Shown here piece after piece: positions 1 to 9,345 of a DNA stretch of 64,000 nucleotides. Made by a program: the position numbers and the translations under genes. How positions within the stretch are numbered: the stretch's first letter is position 1; the number at the start of each line of letters is the position of its first letter. The DNA comes from Dickeya dianthicola NCPPB 453 (GTDB lineage: Bacteria; Pseudomonadota; Gammaproteobacteria; Enterobacterales; Enterobacteriaceae). The notes beneath the pieces were generated by a model, which made no database searches, had not been told where the DNA came from, and saw only the letters and a list, made by a program, of their open reading frames with translations. The DNA lies in the NCBI RefSeq assembly GCF_000365305.1, contig NZ_CM001841.1, forward strand, positions 3,466,174 through 3,530,173. Reading direction: 5' to 3'.

Positions 1-182
1 TTATGCGGTATTAGCTACCGTTTCCAGTAGTTATCCCCCTCCATCAGGCAGATCCCCAGACATTACTCACCCGTCCGCCGCTCGCCGGCGGGGAAGCAAG
101 CTTCCCCCCGCTGCCGCTCGACTTGCATGTGTTAGGCCTGCCGCCAGCGTTCAATCTGAGCCATGATCAAACTCTTCAATTT
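1..182 (-). rRNA. rrs: 16S ribosomal RNA, 5' end (partial)
   Basis: Read on the minus strand, the sequence starts AAATTGAAGAGTTTGATCAT and continues through GGCTCAGATTGAACGCTGG, the near-universal 5' end of bacterial 16S rRNA. It leaves the window after the V1 hairpin and the GGGGGATAACTACTGGAAAC stretch. Only about the first 180 nucleotides are present. In E. coli the rrnG operon lies directly downstream of clpB, and the same arrangement is seen here. Confidence 0.97.
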
Positions 183-325
183 AAAGTTTGATGCTGCTTC
201 CCAAGAAGCGGTGCTCAAAGAATTTACTGTTATTTCGTAATGAATTAACTGTTGTCACTCTTCAAGACTTTCACAAATAGTTTTAGTGAAGTGTCCTGCG
301 AGTGCCCACACAGATTGTCTGATTG

Positions 326-339
326 ATTGTTAAAGAGCA
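326..339 (-). promoter_or_regulatory. rrn leader boxA antitermination site
   Basis: On the minus strand this reads TGCTCTTTAACAAT, the classic boxA of enterobacterial rrn leaders, about 145 bases before the 16S 5' end. It recruits NusB/NusE to make transcription of the rRNA operon resistant to Rho. Confidence 0.85.
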
Positions 340-376
340 GTGCGACCGGCCTGAGCCTGCTGTCGCGAGGTGGCGT

Positions 377-404
377 ATACTACGCTTTCCTCATACAGAG
401 TCAA
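377..404 (-). promoter_or_regulatory. rrn P2 promoter
   Basis: The minus strand has TTGACT (399-404), a 16-bp spacer and TAGTAT (377-382). The 16-bp spacing and position between P1 and boxA fit the second rrn promoter. Confidence 0.75.
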
Positions 405-474
405 CGACTTTCTTCTCGTTTTCCCCGCCTGACACCGCGCTGGCTCATCGCCGTTGCCGTGTCAGTGGATGCGC

Positions 475-522
475 ATTATAGGGAGTTCTTCTGGCCTGAC
501 AAGACTAATTTTCAAAAAAAAG
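475..522 (-). promoter_or_regulatory. rrn P1 promoter with UP element
   Basis: The minus strand has TTGTCA (497-502), 16 bp, then TATAAT (475-480) followed by GCGC, the GC-rich discriminator typical of stringently controlled rRNA promoters. The A/T-rich stretch just upstream (503-522) is placed where an UP element would bind the RNA polymerase alpha subunit. Confidence 0.85.
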
Positions 523-586
523 CGCAACTGCTCACATTTTAAACCAACGTATCAATTAATGACGATTTACTACCCATTCCGGCGAT

Positions 587-616
587 AAAAAAACAAAAGC
601 CCGGCATTAGCCGGGC
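587..616 (-). terminator. clpB terminator
   Basis: On the minus strand a GCCCGGC/GCCGGGC hairpin with a 4-base loop is followed by TTTTGTTTTTTT. It lies just past the clpB stop and separates clpB from the rrn promoters. Confidence 0.85.
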
Positions 617-635
617 TTCATCACAAGAGTAATGA

Positions 636-3209
636 TTACTGTCGAATAACAATCGCCTCGTCATCCGCATCCAGGGCAACCTGCTTGCCGGGAACCAAAG
701 CCCCTGACAATATCTGTTGCGCCAGTGGATTCTCTATCATCTGTTGGATGGCGCGTTTCAATGGCCGGGCACCGTACACCGGGTCAAAACCTGATCTACC
801 GAGTAATTCCAGCGCCGCGTCGGAAACGGTAACGGTATAGCCGCGCTCTTCCATCCGTTTATAGAGCCGCTGCAACTGAATCTGCGCAATTGAAGTAATA
901 TGGCTTTTACCCAGCGGGTGAAATACCACAACTTCATCGATACGGTTGATAAACTCCGGACGGAAATGGTGGCTGACGACACTTAACACCATGTCGCGCA
1001 TCTGGTTGTAATTCATCTCACCAAACCGTTCCTGAATCAGATCCGAGCCCAGGTTGGAAGTCATGATAACCACCGTGTTGCGGAAATCTACTGTGCGGCC
1101 TTGCCCGTCAGTCAGGCGGCCGTCATCTAACACCTGTAATAGAATGTTAAACACGTCGGGGTGCGCTTTTTCCACTTCATCCAGCAGGATGACGGAATAA
1201 GGGCGGCGGCGTACTGCTTCGGTCAGATACCCGCCCTCTTCATAACCGACATATCCCGGAGGCGCACCCACCAGACGGGAAACCGAATGTTTCTCCATGA
1301 ATTCGGACATATCAATACGGACCATCGCATCATCGCTATCGAACAGGAACGACGCCAGCGTTTTACACAATTCGGTTTTACCCACGCCGGTCGGCCCGAG
1401 GAACAGAAACGAGCCGATAGGACGGTTGGGATCTGACAATCCGGCGCGACTACGGCGAATGGAGTTGGCGACAGCTTCCACCGCCTCGTTCTGTCCAATC
1501 ACCCGTTGGTGCAGTTCCTGCTCCATACGCAACAGTTTTTCTCGCTCGCTTTCCAGCATCCGTGAAACCGGAATACCGGTCCAGCGGGCAAGCACTTCGG
1601 CAATCTCGGCATCCGTTACCCGATTACGAAGCAGCCGCATGGTTTTGCCTTCAACCTGTGTGGCGGCAGCCAGCTGTTTTTCCAGTTCAGGAATTTTGCC
1701 GTACTGCAATTCCGACATCTGGCCTAAATCCCCCTGGCGTCTCGCCTGTTCCAGAGAAATTTTTGCCTGCTCTAGCGCCGCCTTAATGTTTTGCGTACCG
1801 GTCAACGACGCTTTTTCCGCTTTCCACTCTTCTTCCAGTTTCGAGTATTCGCGCTCTTTCTGCTCCAGCTCGGCATTCAAAATTTCCAGACGTTTCAGGC
1901 TGGCTTCATCAGACTCTTTTTTCAACGCCTGTTGTTCCAGCTTCAACTGGATAATCCGGCGATCGAGGCGGTCCAGCGGCTCCGGTTTGGAGTCAATCTG
2001 CATACGGATGCTGGATGCGGCTTCATCAATAAGATCGATCGCTTTATCCGGCAATTTCCGATCAGAAATGTAGCGGTGCGATAGCATCGCTGCCGCAACA
2101 ATCGCCGGATCGGTGATTTGCACGTGATGATGCAGCTCATAACGCTCTTTCAGGCCACGCAGAATAGCGATGGTATCTTCAACGGTCGGTTCAGCGACAA
2201 ACACTTTCTGGAAACGACGCTCAAGGGCGGCATCTTTTTCAATGTATTGCCGATACTCATCCAGCGTCGTCGCCCCTACGCAGTGCAACTCGCCGCGCGC
2301 CAGCGCCGGCTTGAGCATGTTGCCGGCATCCATCGCGCCGTCTGCCTTGCCGGCACCGACCATAGTGTGCAGTTCGTCGATAAAGAGGATGACGTTGCCT
2401 TCCTGTTTAGACAGGTCGTTCAACACGCCTTTCAGACGCTCTTCAAACTCACCGCGATATTTGGCTCCCGCCACCAGCGCGCCCATATCGAGAGCCAGCA
2501 CGCGTTTATTTTTCAGCCCTTCAGGAACTTCACCATTGACGATACGCTGCGCCAGCCCTTCGACAATCGCAGTTTTCCCGACGCCGGGTTCACCGATCAA
2601 AACCGGGTTGTTTTTAGTTCTGCGCTGCAACACCTGGATAGTACGGCGGATTTCCTCATCACGGCCAATCACCGGGTCCAGCTTGCCCTGTTCGGCACGC
2701 TCCGTGAGATCAATCGTGAATTTTTTCAGTGCCTGACGCTGGTCTTCGGCGCTCTGCTCGTTGACCTGCTGCCCGCCGCGAACCTGCTCGATAGCCTGAG
2801 TCACATTCTGTTGAGTGGCACCTGCATTTTTTAGCAGATCACCCAACGCGCTGCGCGATTCAAATACCGCCAGCACGAATAATTCTGAAGAAATGAACGT
2901 GTCGCCCTTTTTCTGCGCCAGCTTGTCGCAGATATTAAGCGTCCGTACCAGCTCACTGGACGGTTGAACATCACCACCGGTGCCTTCCACCTGCGGTAAT
3001 CGGCCGATTGCCTGCCCAATTTCACTTTTAAGACGGCTCACATTTGCCCCAGTTGCTGTCAATAACGGGCCGACGGTGCCCCCTTCCTGATTCAGAAGGG
3101 CACTCATCAAATGCAGCGGCTCAATGAATTGATGATCTCGTCCGAGGGCGAGAGATTGGGCATCAGCGAGGGCAAGCTGGAACTTGTTGGTAAGACGATC
3201 CAGACGCAT
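636..3209 (-). CDS. clpB: ATP-dependent chaperone ClpB
   Basis: This is the 857-residue Hsp100 disaggregase, the same length as E. coli ClpB. It is a cytosolic hexamer that, with DnaK/DnaJ/GrpE, extracts polypeptides from aggregates after heat stress. Visible parts are the N-terminal Clp repeat domain (about 1-145), the first AAA+ domain with Walker [10 protein letters not shown], a long charged coiled-coil middle domain (about 410-525), and the second AAA+ domain with GPTGVGKTE and the arginine-rich RPEFINRID segment. The ATG is preceded by TAGGAGGAG. A sigma32 promoter lies about 45-70 bp upstream and a strong terminator follows, so the gene is probably transcribed alone. Confidence 0.98.
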   Translation of the reverse strand: MRLDRLTNKFQLALADAQSLALGRDHQFIEPLHLMSALLNQEGGTVGPLLTATGANVSRLKSEIGQAIGRLPQVEGTGGDVQPSSELVRTLNICDKLAQKKGDTFISSELFVLAVFESRSALGDLLKNAGATQQNVTQAIEQVRGGQQVNEQSAEDQRQALKKFTIDLTERAEQGKLDPVIGRDEEIRRTIQVLQRRTKNNPVLIGEPGVGKTAIVEGLAQRIVNGEVPEGLKNKRVLALDMGALVAGAKYRGEFEERLKGVLNDLSKQEGNVILFIDELHTMVGAGKADGAMDAGNMLKPALARGELHCVGATTLDEYRQYIEKDAALERRFQKVFVAEPTVEDTIAILRGLKERYELHHHVQITDPAIVAAAMLSHRYISDRKLPDKAIDLIDEAASSIRMQIDSKPEPLDRLDRRIIQLKLEQQALKKESDEASLKRLEILNAELEQKEREYSKLEEEWKAEKASLTGTQNIKAALEQAKISLEQARRQGDLGQMSELQYGKIPELEKQLAAATQVEGKTMRLLRNRVTDAEIAEVLARWTGIPVSRMLESEREKLLRMEQELHQRVIGQNEAVEAVANSIRRSRAGLSDPNRPIGSFLFLGPTGVGKTELCKTLASFLFDSDDAMVRIDMSEFMEKHSVSRLVGAPPGYVGYEEGGYLTEAVRRRPYSVILLDEVEKAHPDVFNILLQVLDDGRLTDGQGRTVDFRNTVVIMTSNLGSDLIQERFGEMNYNQMRDMVLSVVSHHFRPEFINRIDEVVVFHPLGKSHITSIAQIQLQRLYKRMEERGYTVTVSDAALELLGRSGFDPVYGARPLKRAIQQMIENPLAQQILSGALVPGKQVALDADDEAIVIRQ

Positions 3210-3250
3210 AACTCCTCCTATACATACTGGTCAAAATTGCTACTGGAGAT

Positions 3251-3279
3251 TAAATGAGGTCATCCCTCAAAAATTCAAG
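3251..3279 (-). promoter_or_regulatory. sigma32 heat-shock promoter of clpB
   Basis: The minus strand reads CTTGAA (3274-3279), 14 bp, then CCTCATTTA (3251-3259), close to the sigma32 pattern CTTGAAA-N13/17-CCCATNT and nearly the same as the known E. coli clpB promoter. Confidence 0.85.
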
Positions 3280-3344
3280 ATGATTTTGCCAGTAATAATA
3301 GAAGGAAAAACGTTAATCCCTCCGGATCGCCTTAATTCAATAGG

Positions 3345-4085
3345 TTATATCAGCCAAATCAAAGTTGCCATACGTCCGGTCGTTCCATCGCGCCGATAGG
3401 AGAAAAACCGGCCTGCATCGCTGACCGTACAGTCGTTGCCGCCAAACACCTGACTAACGCCAACGGCCTGTAAACGTAAACGGGCCAACTGGTAAATATC
3501 GGCGAGGAATTTACCATTGCGGGGGATAAAAGCGCAATCGGCGGCGGAGTCACCTTGCATAAAAGCCTCGCGCACTTCCTCCCCGACTTCGAATTGCTGC
3601 GGGCCGATCGCCGGCCCCATCCATGCCAGAATGTCAGCCGGGCGAGCACGGAAATGACGTAGCGTCTGTTCCAGTACGCCGGCCTGCAAGCCACGCCAGC
3701 CGGCATGCGCCGCCGCCACTTCGCAGCCATCGGCGGAGCAGAACAGGACCGGCAGACAATCGGCAGTCATTACCGCGCATACCCGATCCTTACGGGTGCT
3801 ATAAGCGGCATCGCCCGTCAGTGAAGCAGGCGATGCCTGATCAAGGTTAACCACCTGTGTGCCATGCACCTGTTCCAGCCAGTGCGGCATCACCGGCAAC
3901 CCGGCCGCGGCGACCAGGCGTTGCCGGTTATCCTGCACATGCAGCGGATCGTCTCCCACATGATTACCCAGATTGAGCGAATCATAGGGTGCGCCGCTAA
4001 CGCCGCCAAGGCGAGTGGTGGTGTAGGCTCGCACCGTCGCCGGAGCTGGCCAGTCGGGTGTTAACATCATGTTGCCAGGCGCCAT
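3345..4085 (-). CDS. pgeF: Peptidoglycan editing factor / purine nucleoside phosphorylase family (YfiH)
   Basis: This multicopper-oxidase-fold DUF152 protein is YfiH/PgeF, which clears muropeptides wrongly carrying serine for alanine; some homologues show laccase or purine phosphorylase activity. The family metal-site motifs are seen: WLEQVHG, VCAVMTADCLPVLFC and VAAAHAGWRGL, plus the C-terminal FSYRRD-TTGR block. The longest frame starts at a TTG at 4100 inside rluD. The ATG at 4085, preceded by GGTGA, gives 246 residues. ATGs at 4070/4067 align best with the E. coli start, so the exact start is open. It follows rluD directly and is probably cotranscribed. Confidence 0.93.
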   Translation of the reverse strand: MAPGNMMLTPDWPAPATVRAYTTTRLGGVSGAPYDSLNLGNHVGDDPLHVQDNRQRLVAAAGLPVMPHWLEQVHGTQVVNLDQASPASLTGDAAYSTRKDRVCAVMTADCLPVLFCSADGCEVAAAHAGWRGLQAGVLEQTLRHFRARPADILAWMGPAIGPQQFEVGEEVREAFMQGDSAADCAFIPRNGKFLADIYQLARLRLQAVGVSQVFGGNDCTVSDAGRFFSYRRDGTTGRMATLIWLI

Positions 4086-4089
4086 GCCA

Positions 4090-5067
4090 TCACCAGTCAA
4101 GTTGATCTTTAAACGCGTCGGTATCCGCTTTTAGCGCGGCAATCAGATCGACCATATCCTGCGGCAAGGGGGCGTGCCACTCCATCTCGATACCGCTAAT
4201 AGGATGATAAAGGCGCAACATGGTGGCGTGCAGCGCCTGACGATCAAAATTGCGCAACGTCTCGATAAATGTCTCGGAAGCCCCTTTGGGCAGACGCGGA
4301 CGACCGCCATACAACGGGTCACCCACCAACGGATGGTTGATATGCGCCATGTGAACGCGAATTTGGTGGGTTCGGCCCGTTTCCAGCCGCAAGCGCAGGC
4401 GAGTATGCGCACGGAAATGCTCCATGATGCGATAGTGCGTCACGGCCGGTTTTCCCATCGGATGTACCGCCATGTGCGTGCGTTTGGTAGAATGACGGGC
4501 AATTGGCTCCTCTACCGTGCCGCCCGCCGTCATTGTGCCGATCGCCACCGCTTCATATTCACGAGTGATTTCACGCGCCTGCAGCGATTCCACCAGTCGA
4601 GTTTGGGCCGGTACAGTCTTAGCCACCACCATCAGCCCGGTGGTGTCCTTATCCAGACGATGGACAATGCCCGCACGCGGTACATCGACAATCTCCGGAT
4701 AGTGATGCAGCAACGCGTTCAACACGGTGCCGTCAGGATTACCAGCGCCAGGATGCACCACCAGATTGCGCGGCTTATTGATCACCAGAATATCCCCGTC
4801 TTCATAGACGATATCCAGCGAAATCGGCTGAGCTTCCCAGCGGGCGTCTTCCTCGATCAAAGCATCGATAGCGACTGACTCTCCGCCAAGCACTTTCTCT
4901 TTTGGTTTATCCACCATATTGCCGTTAATCTGTACCCGCTGTTCCAAAATCCACGTTTTTATGCGGGAACGTGAATAATCAGGGAACAATTCGGCCAAGG
5001 CCTGATCTAAACGTTGTCCAAGTTGAGATTCGGCCACCGTCGCGGTGAGTTGTACTTGTTGGGACAT
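4090..5067 (-). CDS. rluD: 23S rRNA pseudouridine synthase RluD
   Basis: RluD makes pseudouridines 1911, 1915 and 1917 in helix 69 of 23S rRNA and is needed for proper 50S assembly and termination. The 325-residue protein has an N-terminal S4 RNA-binding domain (about 15-75) and an RluA-type catalytic domain with HRLDKDTTGLM, where the aspartate is the catalytic residue, and the GRTHQIRVHM motif. It is divergent from bamD, as in E. coli; the 133-bp gap must hold both promoters. Confidence 0.97.
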   Translation of the reverse strand: MSQQVQLTATVAESQLGQRLDQALAELFPDYSRSRIKTWILEQRVQINGNMVDKPKEKVLGGESVAIDALIEEDARWEAQPISLDIVYEDGDILVINKPRNLVVHPGAGNPDGTVLNALLHHYPEIVDVPRAGIVHRLDKDTTGLMVVAKTVPAQTRLVESLQAREITREYEAVAIGTMTAGGTVEEPIARHSTKRTHMAVHPMGKPAVTHYRIMEHFRAHTRLRLRLETGRTHQIRVHMAHINHPLVGDPLYGGRPRLPKGASETFIETLRNFDRQALHATMLRLYHPISGIEMEWHAPLPQDMVDLIAALKADTDAFKDQLDW

Positions 5068-5200
5068 AGTATGTTGCTTCTTATTAACGTTGGGTTTTAA
5101 CGGCGATGCCGTTTAAAATAATGTACCATTGTAGCTGGTCTTAATCGGGAGCTTAACGGACAGTTTCCCGGAAAAACACTCTGAGGATAATCAAATCGTC

Positions 5201-5935
5201 ATGACGCGTATGAAATACCTGGTGGCTGCTGCCACGTTGAGCCTGACGCTGGCTGGTTGCTCCAACTCCAAAGATGCGGTTCCCGACCGTCCACCTTCAG
5301 AACTGTACGCCACCGCCCAGGAAAAACTGCAGGACGGTAACTTTAAAGCCGCCATCACGCAGTTGGAAGCGCTGGATAACCGTTATCCATTCGGTCCTTA
5401 CGCCCAGCAAGTCCAACTGGACCTGATTTACGCCTATTACAAATCCGCCGAGTTGCCGTTGGCTCAGGCGTCGATTGATCGCTTCATCCGCCTGAATCCA
5501 ACGCACCCGAACGTGGACTATGTCCTCTATATGCGCGGGCTGACCAACATGGCGCAAGATGACAGCGCGTTGCAAGGCTTCTTCGGCGTCGACCGTTCAG
5601 ACCGCGATCCTCAGTATGCTCGTTCAGCATTTAAAGCCTTCAGCCAGTTGCTTCAGGGCTACCCAAACAGCCAATACGCCACGGACACCAGCAAGCGCCT
5701 GGCATTCCTGAAAGAACGTCTAGCCAAGTATGAGCTTTCTGTCGCACAGTATTACACGAAACGCGGCGCTTATGTCGCAGTGGTTAACCGCGTAGAGCAA
5801 ATGCTGAAGGACTATCCGGATACGCAGGCAACGCGCACCGCGCTGCCGCTGATGGAAAATGCCTATCGGGAACTGCAACTAATCGCACAGGCCGACAAGG
5901 TGGCTAAAATTATCGCCGCCAACCCCTCGGCTTGA
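5201..5935 (+). CDS. bamD: Outer membrane assembly lipoprotein BamD
   Basis: BamD is the essential lipoprotein of the BAM complex that inserts beta-barrel proteins into the outer membrane. The 244-residue product begins with a lipoprotein signal peptide ending in the lipobox LAGC (Cys about residue 20). The rest consists of TPR-like repeats, with conserved [10 protein letters not shown] and [10 protein letters not shown] segments. The start aligns with the E. coli protein. An intrinsic terminator follows the stop. Confidence 0.98.
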   Translation: MTRMKYLVAAATLSLTLAGCSNSKDAVPDRPPSELYATAQEKLQDGNFKAAITQLEALDNRYPFGPYAQQVQLDLIYAYYKSAELPLAQASIDRFIRLNPTHPNVDYVLYMRGLTNMAQDDSALQGFFGVDRSDRDPQYARSAFKAFSQLLQGYPNSQYATDTSKRLAFLKERLAKYELSVAQYYTKRGAYVAVVNRVEQMLKDYPDTQATRTALPLMENAYRELQLIAQADKVAKIIAANPSA

Positions 5936-5960
5936 AGAGATGCTTGAAACCCTATTACCA

Positions 5961-5986
5961 CGGCAACTTCGGTTGCCGTTTTTTTT
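5961..5986 (+). terminator. bamD terminator
   Basis: CGGCAAC and GTTGCCG pair around a TTCG tetraloop and are followed by eight T residues. Confidence 0.9.
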
Positions 5987-6148
5987 GCTCTGTTTTTTTG
6001 ATCTATAGCCAGTCATCCTGAATGTAACCGGATAATCCCGCTAACACATCTAATAAATAATGGCACAGCCCTGACAAGGCGACAAGCCTGCTGCGCCAGT
6101 TCCCCAAAGCCGCTCACAAATCAATTCATATGACGGAAAAGTGACCAA

Positions 6149-6172
6149 AAAAGGTGATCAAAATCACCCACT
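6149..6172 (+). promoter_or_regulatory. CRP-like site upstream of raiA
   Basis: GGTGA-N6-TCACC (core GTGA 6154-6157, TCAC 6164-6167) matches the CRP consensus TGTGA-N6-TCACA at 8 of 10 positions. A plausible -10 (TATGCT) lies about 25 bp downstream. Known catabolite control of E. coli raiA supports the call; binding here is inferred. Confidence 0.55.
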
Positions 6173-6234
6173 TCGTATCGACTAGGGGTATGCTGAAATT
6201 ACCCAAGACGGAAAAGGCAGAGAGGTAAGTTTTT

Positions 6235-6573
6235 ATGACTATCAACATTACCAGCAAGCAGATGGATATTACCCCCGCAATACGTCAGCATGTCGAAGAC
6301 CGTCTCAGCAAACTGGATAAATGGCAGACTCACCTGATTAATCCGCACATTATCCTGTCCAAAGAGCCGCAGGGTTTTGTGGTTGACGCCACCATCAGTA
6401 CGCCCAATGGCCCACTGGTAGCCAGTGCCAAACACGAAGATATGTATACCGCTGTCAATGAACTCATCACAAAACTGGAACGACAGCTGAATAAAGTCCA
6501 GCACAAAGGCGAAGCTCGCCGTACGGACAGTTGCATCAAAGATGTAAATTTACAGGCCTCGGCAGAAGAATAG
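6235..6573 (+). CDS. raiA: Ribosome-associated inhibitor RaiA (protein Y)
   Basis: RaiA binds the 30S decoding site in stationary phase or cold, blocks A-site tRNA binding and stabilises inactive 70S ribosomes. The 112-residue protein has the short S30AE/HPF fold. It opens [20 protein letters not shown] and has the basic [14 protein letters not shown] segment and acidic tail that distinguish it from HPF. It has its own promoter region with a CRP-like site and its own terminator, between bamD and pheL as in E. coli. Confidence 0.96.
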   Translation: MTINITSKQMDITPAIRQHVEDRLSKLDKWQTHLINPHIILSKEPQGFVVDATISTPNGPLVASAKHEDMYTAVNELITKLERQLNKVQHKGEARRTDSCIKDVNLQASAEE

Positions 6574-6622
6574 CAGGACTGGGCGGTGCAACCATACACC
6601 TTCATTCAGTCCGTTGCCTGGA

Positions 6623-6645
6623 GCGCGCCGCAAGGCGCGTTTTTT
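6623..6645 (+). terminator. raiA terminator
   Basis: GCGCGCC-GCAA-GGCGCGT hairpin followed by a T run. Confidence 0.85.
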
Positions 6646-6707
6646 ATGGCCTTTTCCCCCTTTGACGGACCAATGTCAGGCATTGTTCATCGCCCCGGCG
6701 ATTTGTA

Positions 6708-6736
6708 TTGACAGAATGAAAAGGCAACAGTTACCT
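6708..6736 (+). promoter_or_regulatory. pheL-pheA promoter
   Basis: TTGACA (6708-6713), 17-bp spacer, TTACCT (6731-6736), about 30 bp before the pheL start. The -35 is perfect and the -10 weak, so strength is uncertain. Confidence 0.6.
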
Positions 6737-6767
6737 TAACCGGCATTCCCAACAAGGATTTGGTGAC

Positions 6768-6845
6768 ATGACGCCACAACTGTTCTTCTTCGTATTTTTC
6801 TTTACTTTCCCCGATGCGGCGGGGGGCGATTTGTCGTGTGAGTAA
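6768..6845 (+). CDS. pheL: pheA operon leader peptide
   Basis: This 25-codon frame begins MTPQL and contains [10 protein letters not shown], seven phenylalanines within nine codons (residues 6-14). That is the hallmark of a Phe-sensing attenuation leader; E. coli PheL has seven Phe in 15 residues. Here the peptide runs on for ten more residues after the Phe block (ending LSCE) and stops at 6845, right before the antiterminator strand. Ribosome stalling on Phe codons when charged tRNA-Phe is scarce should favour the antiterminator. Confidence 0.88.
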   Translation: MTPQLFFFVFFFTFPDAAGGDLSCE

Positions 6846-6893
6846 GAATACGAAGACGAACAAAAAAAGCCTCCTGAATCAGGAGGCTTTTTT
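6787..6893 (+). promoter_or_regulatory. pheA attenuator
   Basis: The terminator hairpin is GCCTCCT (6869-6875) with AGGAGGC (6881-6887), followed by TTTTTT. A competing or ribosome-gated pairing exists: TCTTCGTATT inside the Phe codons (6787-6796) is perfectly complementary over 10 bp to 6847-6856, just after the leader stop. This matches classic transcription attenuation of pheA. Confidence 0.85.
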
Positions 6894-6918
6894 ATTGGAC
6901 AGCAAACAGGTATACACC

Positions 6919-8076
6919 ATGACCGATAATCCATTACTGGCGCTGCGAGAGCGCATTACCGAGTTGGATATGCAACTGCTCGAACTGTTGGCGCAACGAA
7001 GGGAGTTGGCGCTGGATGTAGCGCGAGCCAAACAGCATTCCCATCGCCCCATTCGCGATAAAGAACGTGAGCAGGATTTACTGTCCCGGCTGGCAGAAGA
7101 AGGCAAAAAGCGACAGCTCGACGGTCACTACATTACCCGTCTGTTCCAGTTGATTATCGAAGATTCGGTGCTGACCCAGCAGGCGCTGTTGCAACAGCAC
7201 CTCAATTCTGGCGCGTCGCACTCCGCTCGCGTCGCTTTTCTGGGCCCCAAAGGCTCTTACTCTCATTTAGCCGCCCGTCAGTATGCCGCGCGCCATTTTG
7301 ACCAGATTATTGAATGCGGCTGCCAACGTTTTCAAGACATCATCAACCTGGTGGAAACCGGCCAGGCCGATTACGCCGTGCTGCCGATAGAAAACACCAG
7401 TTCCGGTTCAATCAACGATGTCTACGACCTGCTGCAGCACACTGGGTTATCCATCGTCGGTGAGCTGACTACGCCTATCAACCATTGCGTATTGGTCGCG
7501 GTGGATACGCAGTTGGACCAGATCCAAACCGTTTACAGCCACCCGCAACCTTTCCAGCAGTGCAGCCATTTCATCAGTCGTTTTCCACACTGGAAAATCG
7601 AGTACTGCGAAAGCACCGCCGCCGCTATGGCGAAAGTCGCTGAGCTCAATTCCCCGCATGCCGCTGCGCTGGGCAGCGAAGCCGGTGGAATGCTTTATCA
7701 CTTGCAGGTGCTGGAACACAATCTGGCTAATCAAGCGCAAAACATCACCCGATTCATCGTATTGGCCCGCAAGCCTATCGACGTCACCGAACAAGTGCCG
7801 GCTAAAACCACCTTAATCATGGCTACCGGGCAGCAATCCGGCGCACTGGTGGAAGCGCTGCTGGTCCTGCGCGAGCATGGCATTGTGATGACAAAACTGG
7901 AGTCACGGCCGATAAACGGCAATCCGTGGGAAGAGATGTTTTATATCGATGTGCAGGCCAATCTGCGCAGCGACAATACCCGTAAAGCACTACAGGGACT
8001 GGCCGCTATTACCCGCTCGCTCAAGGTTCTCGGTTGCTACCCCAGCGAAAATGTGGTGCCGGTCGAACCGGCATAA
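6919..8076 (+). CDS. pheA: Bifunctional chorismate mutase / prephenate dehydratase
   Basis: PheA converts chorismate to prephenate and then phenylpyruvate in phenylalanine synthesis. The product from the ATG at 6919 is 385 residues (E. coli 386) and opens [17 protein letters not shown]. The AroQ chorismate mutase domain is about 1-90, the dehydratase domain about 100-285 with [15 protein letters not shown] and the TRF motif (NITRFIVL), and the ACT domain about 295-385 with [10 protein letters not shown] and ESRP, which binds phenylalanine for feedback inhibition. A longer in-frame extension would overlap pheL and the attenuator and is rejected. Confidence 0.97.
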   Translation: MTDNPLLALRERITELDMQLLELLAQRRELALDVARAKQHSHRPIRDKEREQDLLSRLAEEGKKRQLDGHYITRLFQLIIEDSVLTQQALLQQHLNSGASHSARVAFLGPKGSYSHLAARQYAARHFDQIIECGCQRFQDIINLVETGQADYAVLPIENTSSGSINDVYDLLQHTGLSIVGELTTPINHCVLVAVDTQLDQIQTVYSHPQPFQQCSHFISRFPHWKIEYCESTAAAMAKVAELNSPHAAALGSEAGGMLYHLQVLEHNLANQAQNITRFIVLARKPIDVTEQVPAKTTLIMATGQQSGALVEALLVLREHGIVMTKLESRPINGNPWEEMFYIDVQANLRSDNTRKALQGLAAITRSLKVLGCYPSENVVPVEPA

Positions 8077-8121
8077 CCCGCGCCATACCAGGCAATGTCA
8101 GCGGACATGGCCATTCCTTGC

Positions 8122-8156
8122 CAATAAAACAGCCACCATCCTTGGGATGATGGCTG
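8122..8156 (-). terminator. tyrA terminator between convergent pheA and tyrA
   Basis: CAGCCACCATCC/GGATGATGGCTG hairpin (8130-8156, one two-base internal mismatch). On the minus strand it is followed by TTTTATT, so it mainly serves aroF-tyrA; it may also block pheA read-through. Confidence 0.65.
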
Positions 8157-8188
8157 CTCAGTAAACCGTCAGAATATCCCCAGCGTTA

Positions 8189-9307
8189 CTAGCGAATATC
8201 GTTCGCCTGACGCAGCAGGGTGCGGCTTTCCGCCATGAATCGCCGCGAATAGTCACCGAACCAGTGTTCGACTTTCTTGAAGCTGCTGACAAACGCGGCT
8301 TTATCTCCCGCTTCCAGCAATGAAATCGCCTCGCCAAAGCGCTGGTAGTAGCGTTTGATCAATGCCAGATTGCTGCCGGAAGACATGATGATGTCGGCAT
8401 AGAGTTGCGGGTCCTGCGCGAACAACCGCCCCACCATCGCCAGTTCAAGCCGGTATATCGGCGAAGAAAGCGCCAGCAATTGTTCCAGTTGCACATTTTC
8501 TTCCGCCAGATGCACGCCATAGGCAAATGTCGCGAAATGGCGTAGTGCCTGAATAAACGCCATGTTTTGGTCGTGTTCCACCGCGCTGGTGCGATGAAGC
8601 CGGGCGCCCCACACCTGGATTTGCTCCAGCAACCACTGGTAGGCCTCAGGCTGGCGCCCGTCACAATACACAACGACCTGTTTGGCCAGACTGCCAATAT
8701 CCGGGCCGAACATCGGGTGCAACCCCAATACCGGCCCCTGATGCGCCGCCAGCATCGCCTGCAACGGAGCATTCTTGACCGACGCCAAATCCACCAAAAT
8801 ACAGTCATCCGGCAATCGGGGCAGACGAGCAATAACCTGTTCGGTGACATGGATAGGTACACTGACGATCACCATGCCGGCATCCGCCAATAGAGTCTCC
8901 GCCTGCGGCCAGTCTTCCTGCTCCAGAATACGCACCTGATAGCCGGACAACGTCAGCATTCGGTCAAACAGGCGGCCCATCTGACCACGCCCCCCCACGA
9001 TCACAATCGGGCGCAGCGATGGAGAGAGCGTTTTAAACCCTTTGTCATTCTCGCTGGCGTAGGACTCCCGCATCACCCGACGCAGCACATCCTCAATCAA
9101 ATCCGGGGGAACGCCCAGCGTTTCCGCCTCCTGACGACGTGAACTCAGCATCGCTGCTTCCCGATCAGGCGCATAAATTGGCAAACCATAACGGCTCTTT
9201 ACCTCGCCGACGTCCGCCACCAGACGCAGCCGACGCGACAACAACGCCAATAATGCTTTATCTACCTCATCTATCTGATCACGCAATGCGGTCAGTTCAG
9301 CGACCAT
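8189..9307 (-). CDS. tyrA: Bifunctional chorismate mutase / prephenate dehydrogenase
   Basis: TyrA makes prephenate from chorismate and oxidises it with NAD+ to 4-hydroxyphenylpyruvate for tyrosine synthesis. The 372-residue protein (E. coli 373) has an N-terminal AroQ domain (about 1-90) and a dehydrogenase domain with the Rossmann motif [10 protein letters not shown] at about residue 104. The [11 protein letters not shown] stretch contains a catalytic-site histidine of the family. It is the second gene after aroF; a duplicated ribosome binding site lies between them. Confidence 0.97.
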   Translation of the reverse strand: MVAELTALRDQIDEVDKALLALLSRRLRLVADVGEVKSRYGLPIYAPDREAAMLSSRRQEAETLGVPPDLIEDVLRRVMRESYASENDKGFKTLSPSLRPIVIVGGRGQMGRLFDRMLTLSGYQVRILEQEDWPQAETLLADAGMVIVSVPIHVTEQVIARLPRLPDDCILVDLASVKNAPLQAMLAAHQGPVLGLHPMFGPDIGSLAKQVVVYCDGRQPEAYQWLLEQIQVWGARLHRTSAVEHDQNMAFIQALRHFATFAYGVHLAEENVQLEQLLALSSPIYRLELAMVGRLFAQDPQLYADIIMSSGSNLALIKRYYQRFGEAISLLEAGDKAAFVSSFKKVEHWFGDYSRRFMAESRTLLRQANDIR

Positions 9308-9315
9308 CTGTTCTT

Positions 9316-9345
9316 CTCCTCACTGATTGGCTCCTCACTGATTGG
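9316..9345 (-). repeat. Perfect 15-bp tandem duplication at the aroF-tyrA junction
   Basis: The minus strand carries CCAATCAGTGAGGAG twice in a row (9331-9345 and 9316-9330). The first copy encodes the last two aroF codons, the stop TGA and a GGAG; the second repeats these and places GGAG about 8 bp before the tyrA ATG. The duplication gives two potential Shine-Dalgarno sequences and two TGA triplets. Confidence 0.95.

Noticed and set aside
327-542. A 71-codon frame near the left end
   Set aside because: It covers the rrn P1, P2 and boxA elements on the other strand and has no ribosome site.
6814-6918. N-terminal extension of PheA
   Set aside because: It would translate through the attenuator and has no likeness to the chorismate mutase N-terminus.
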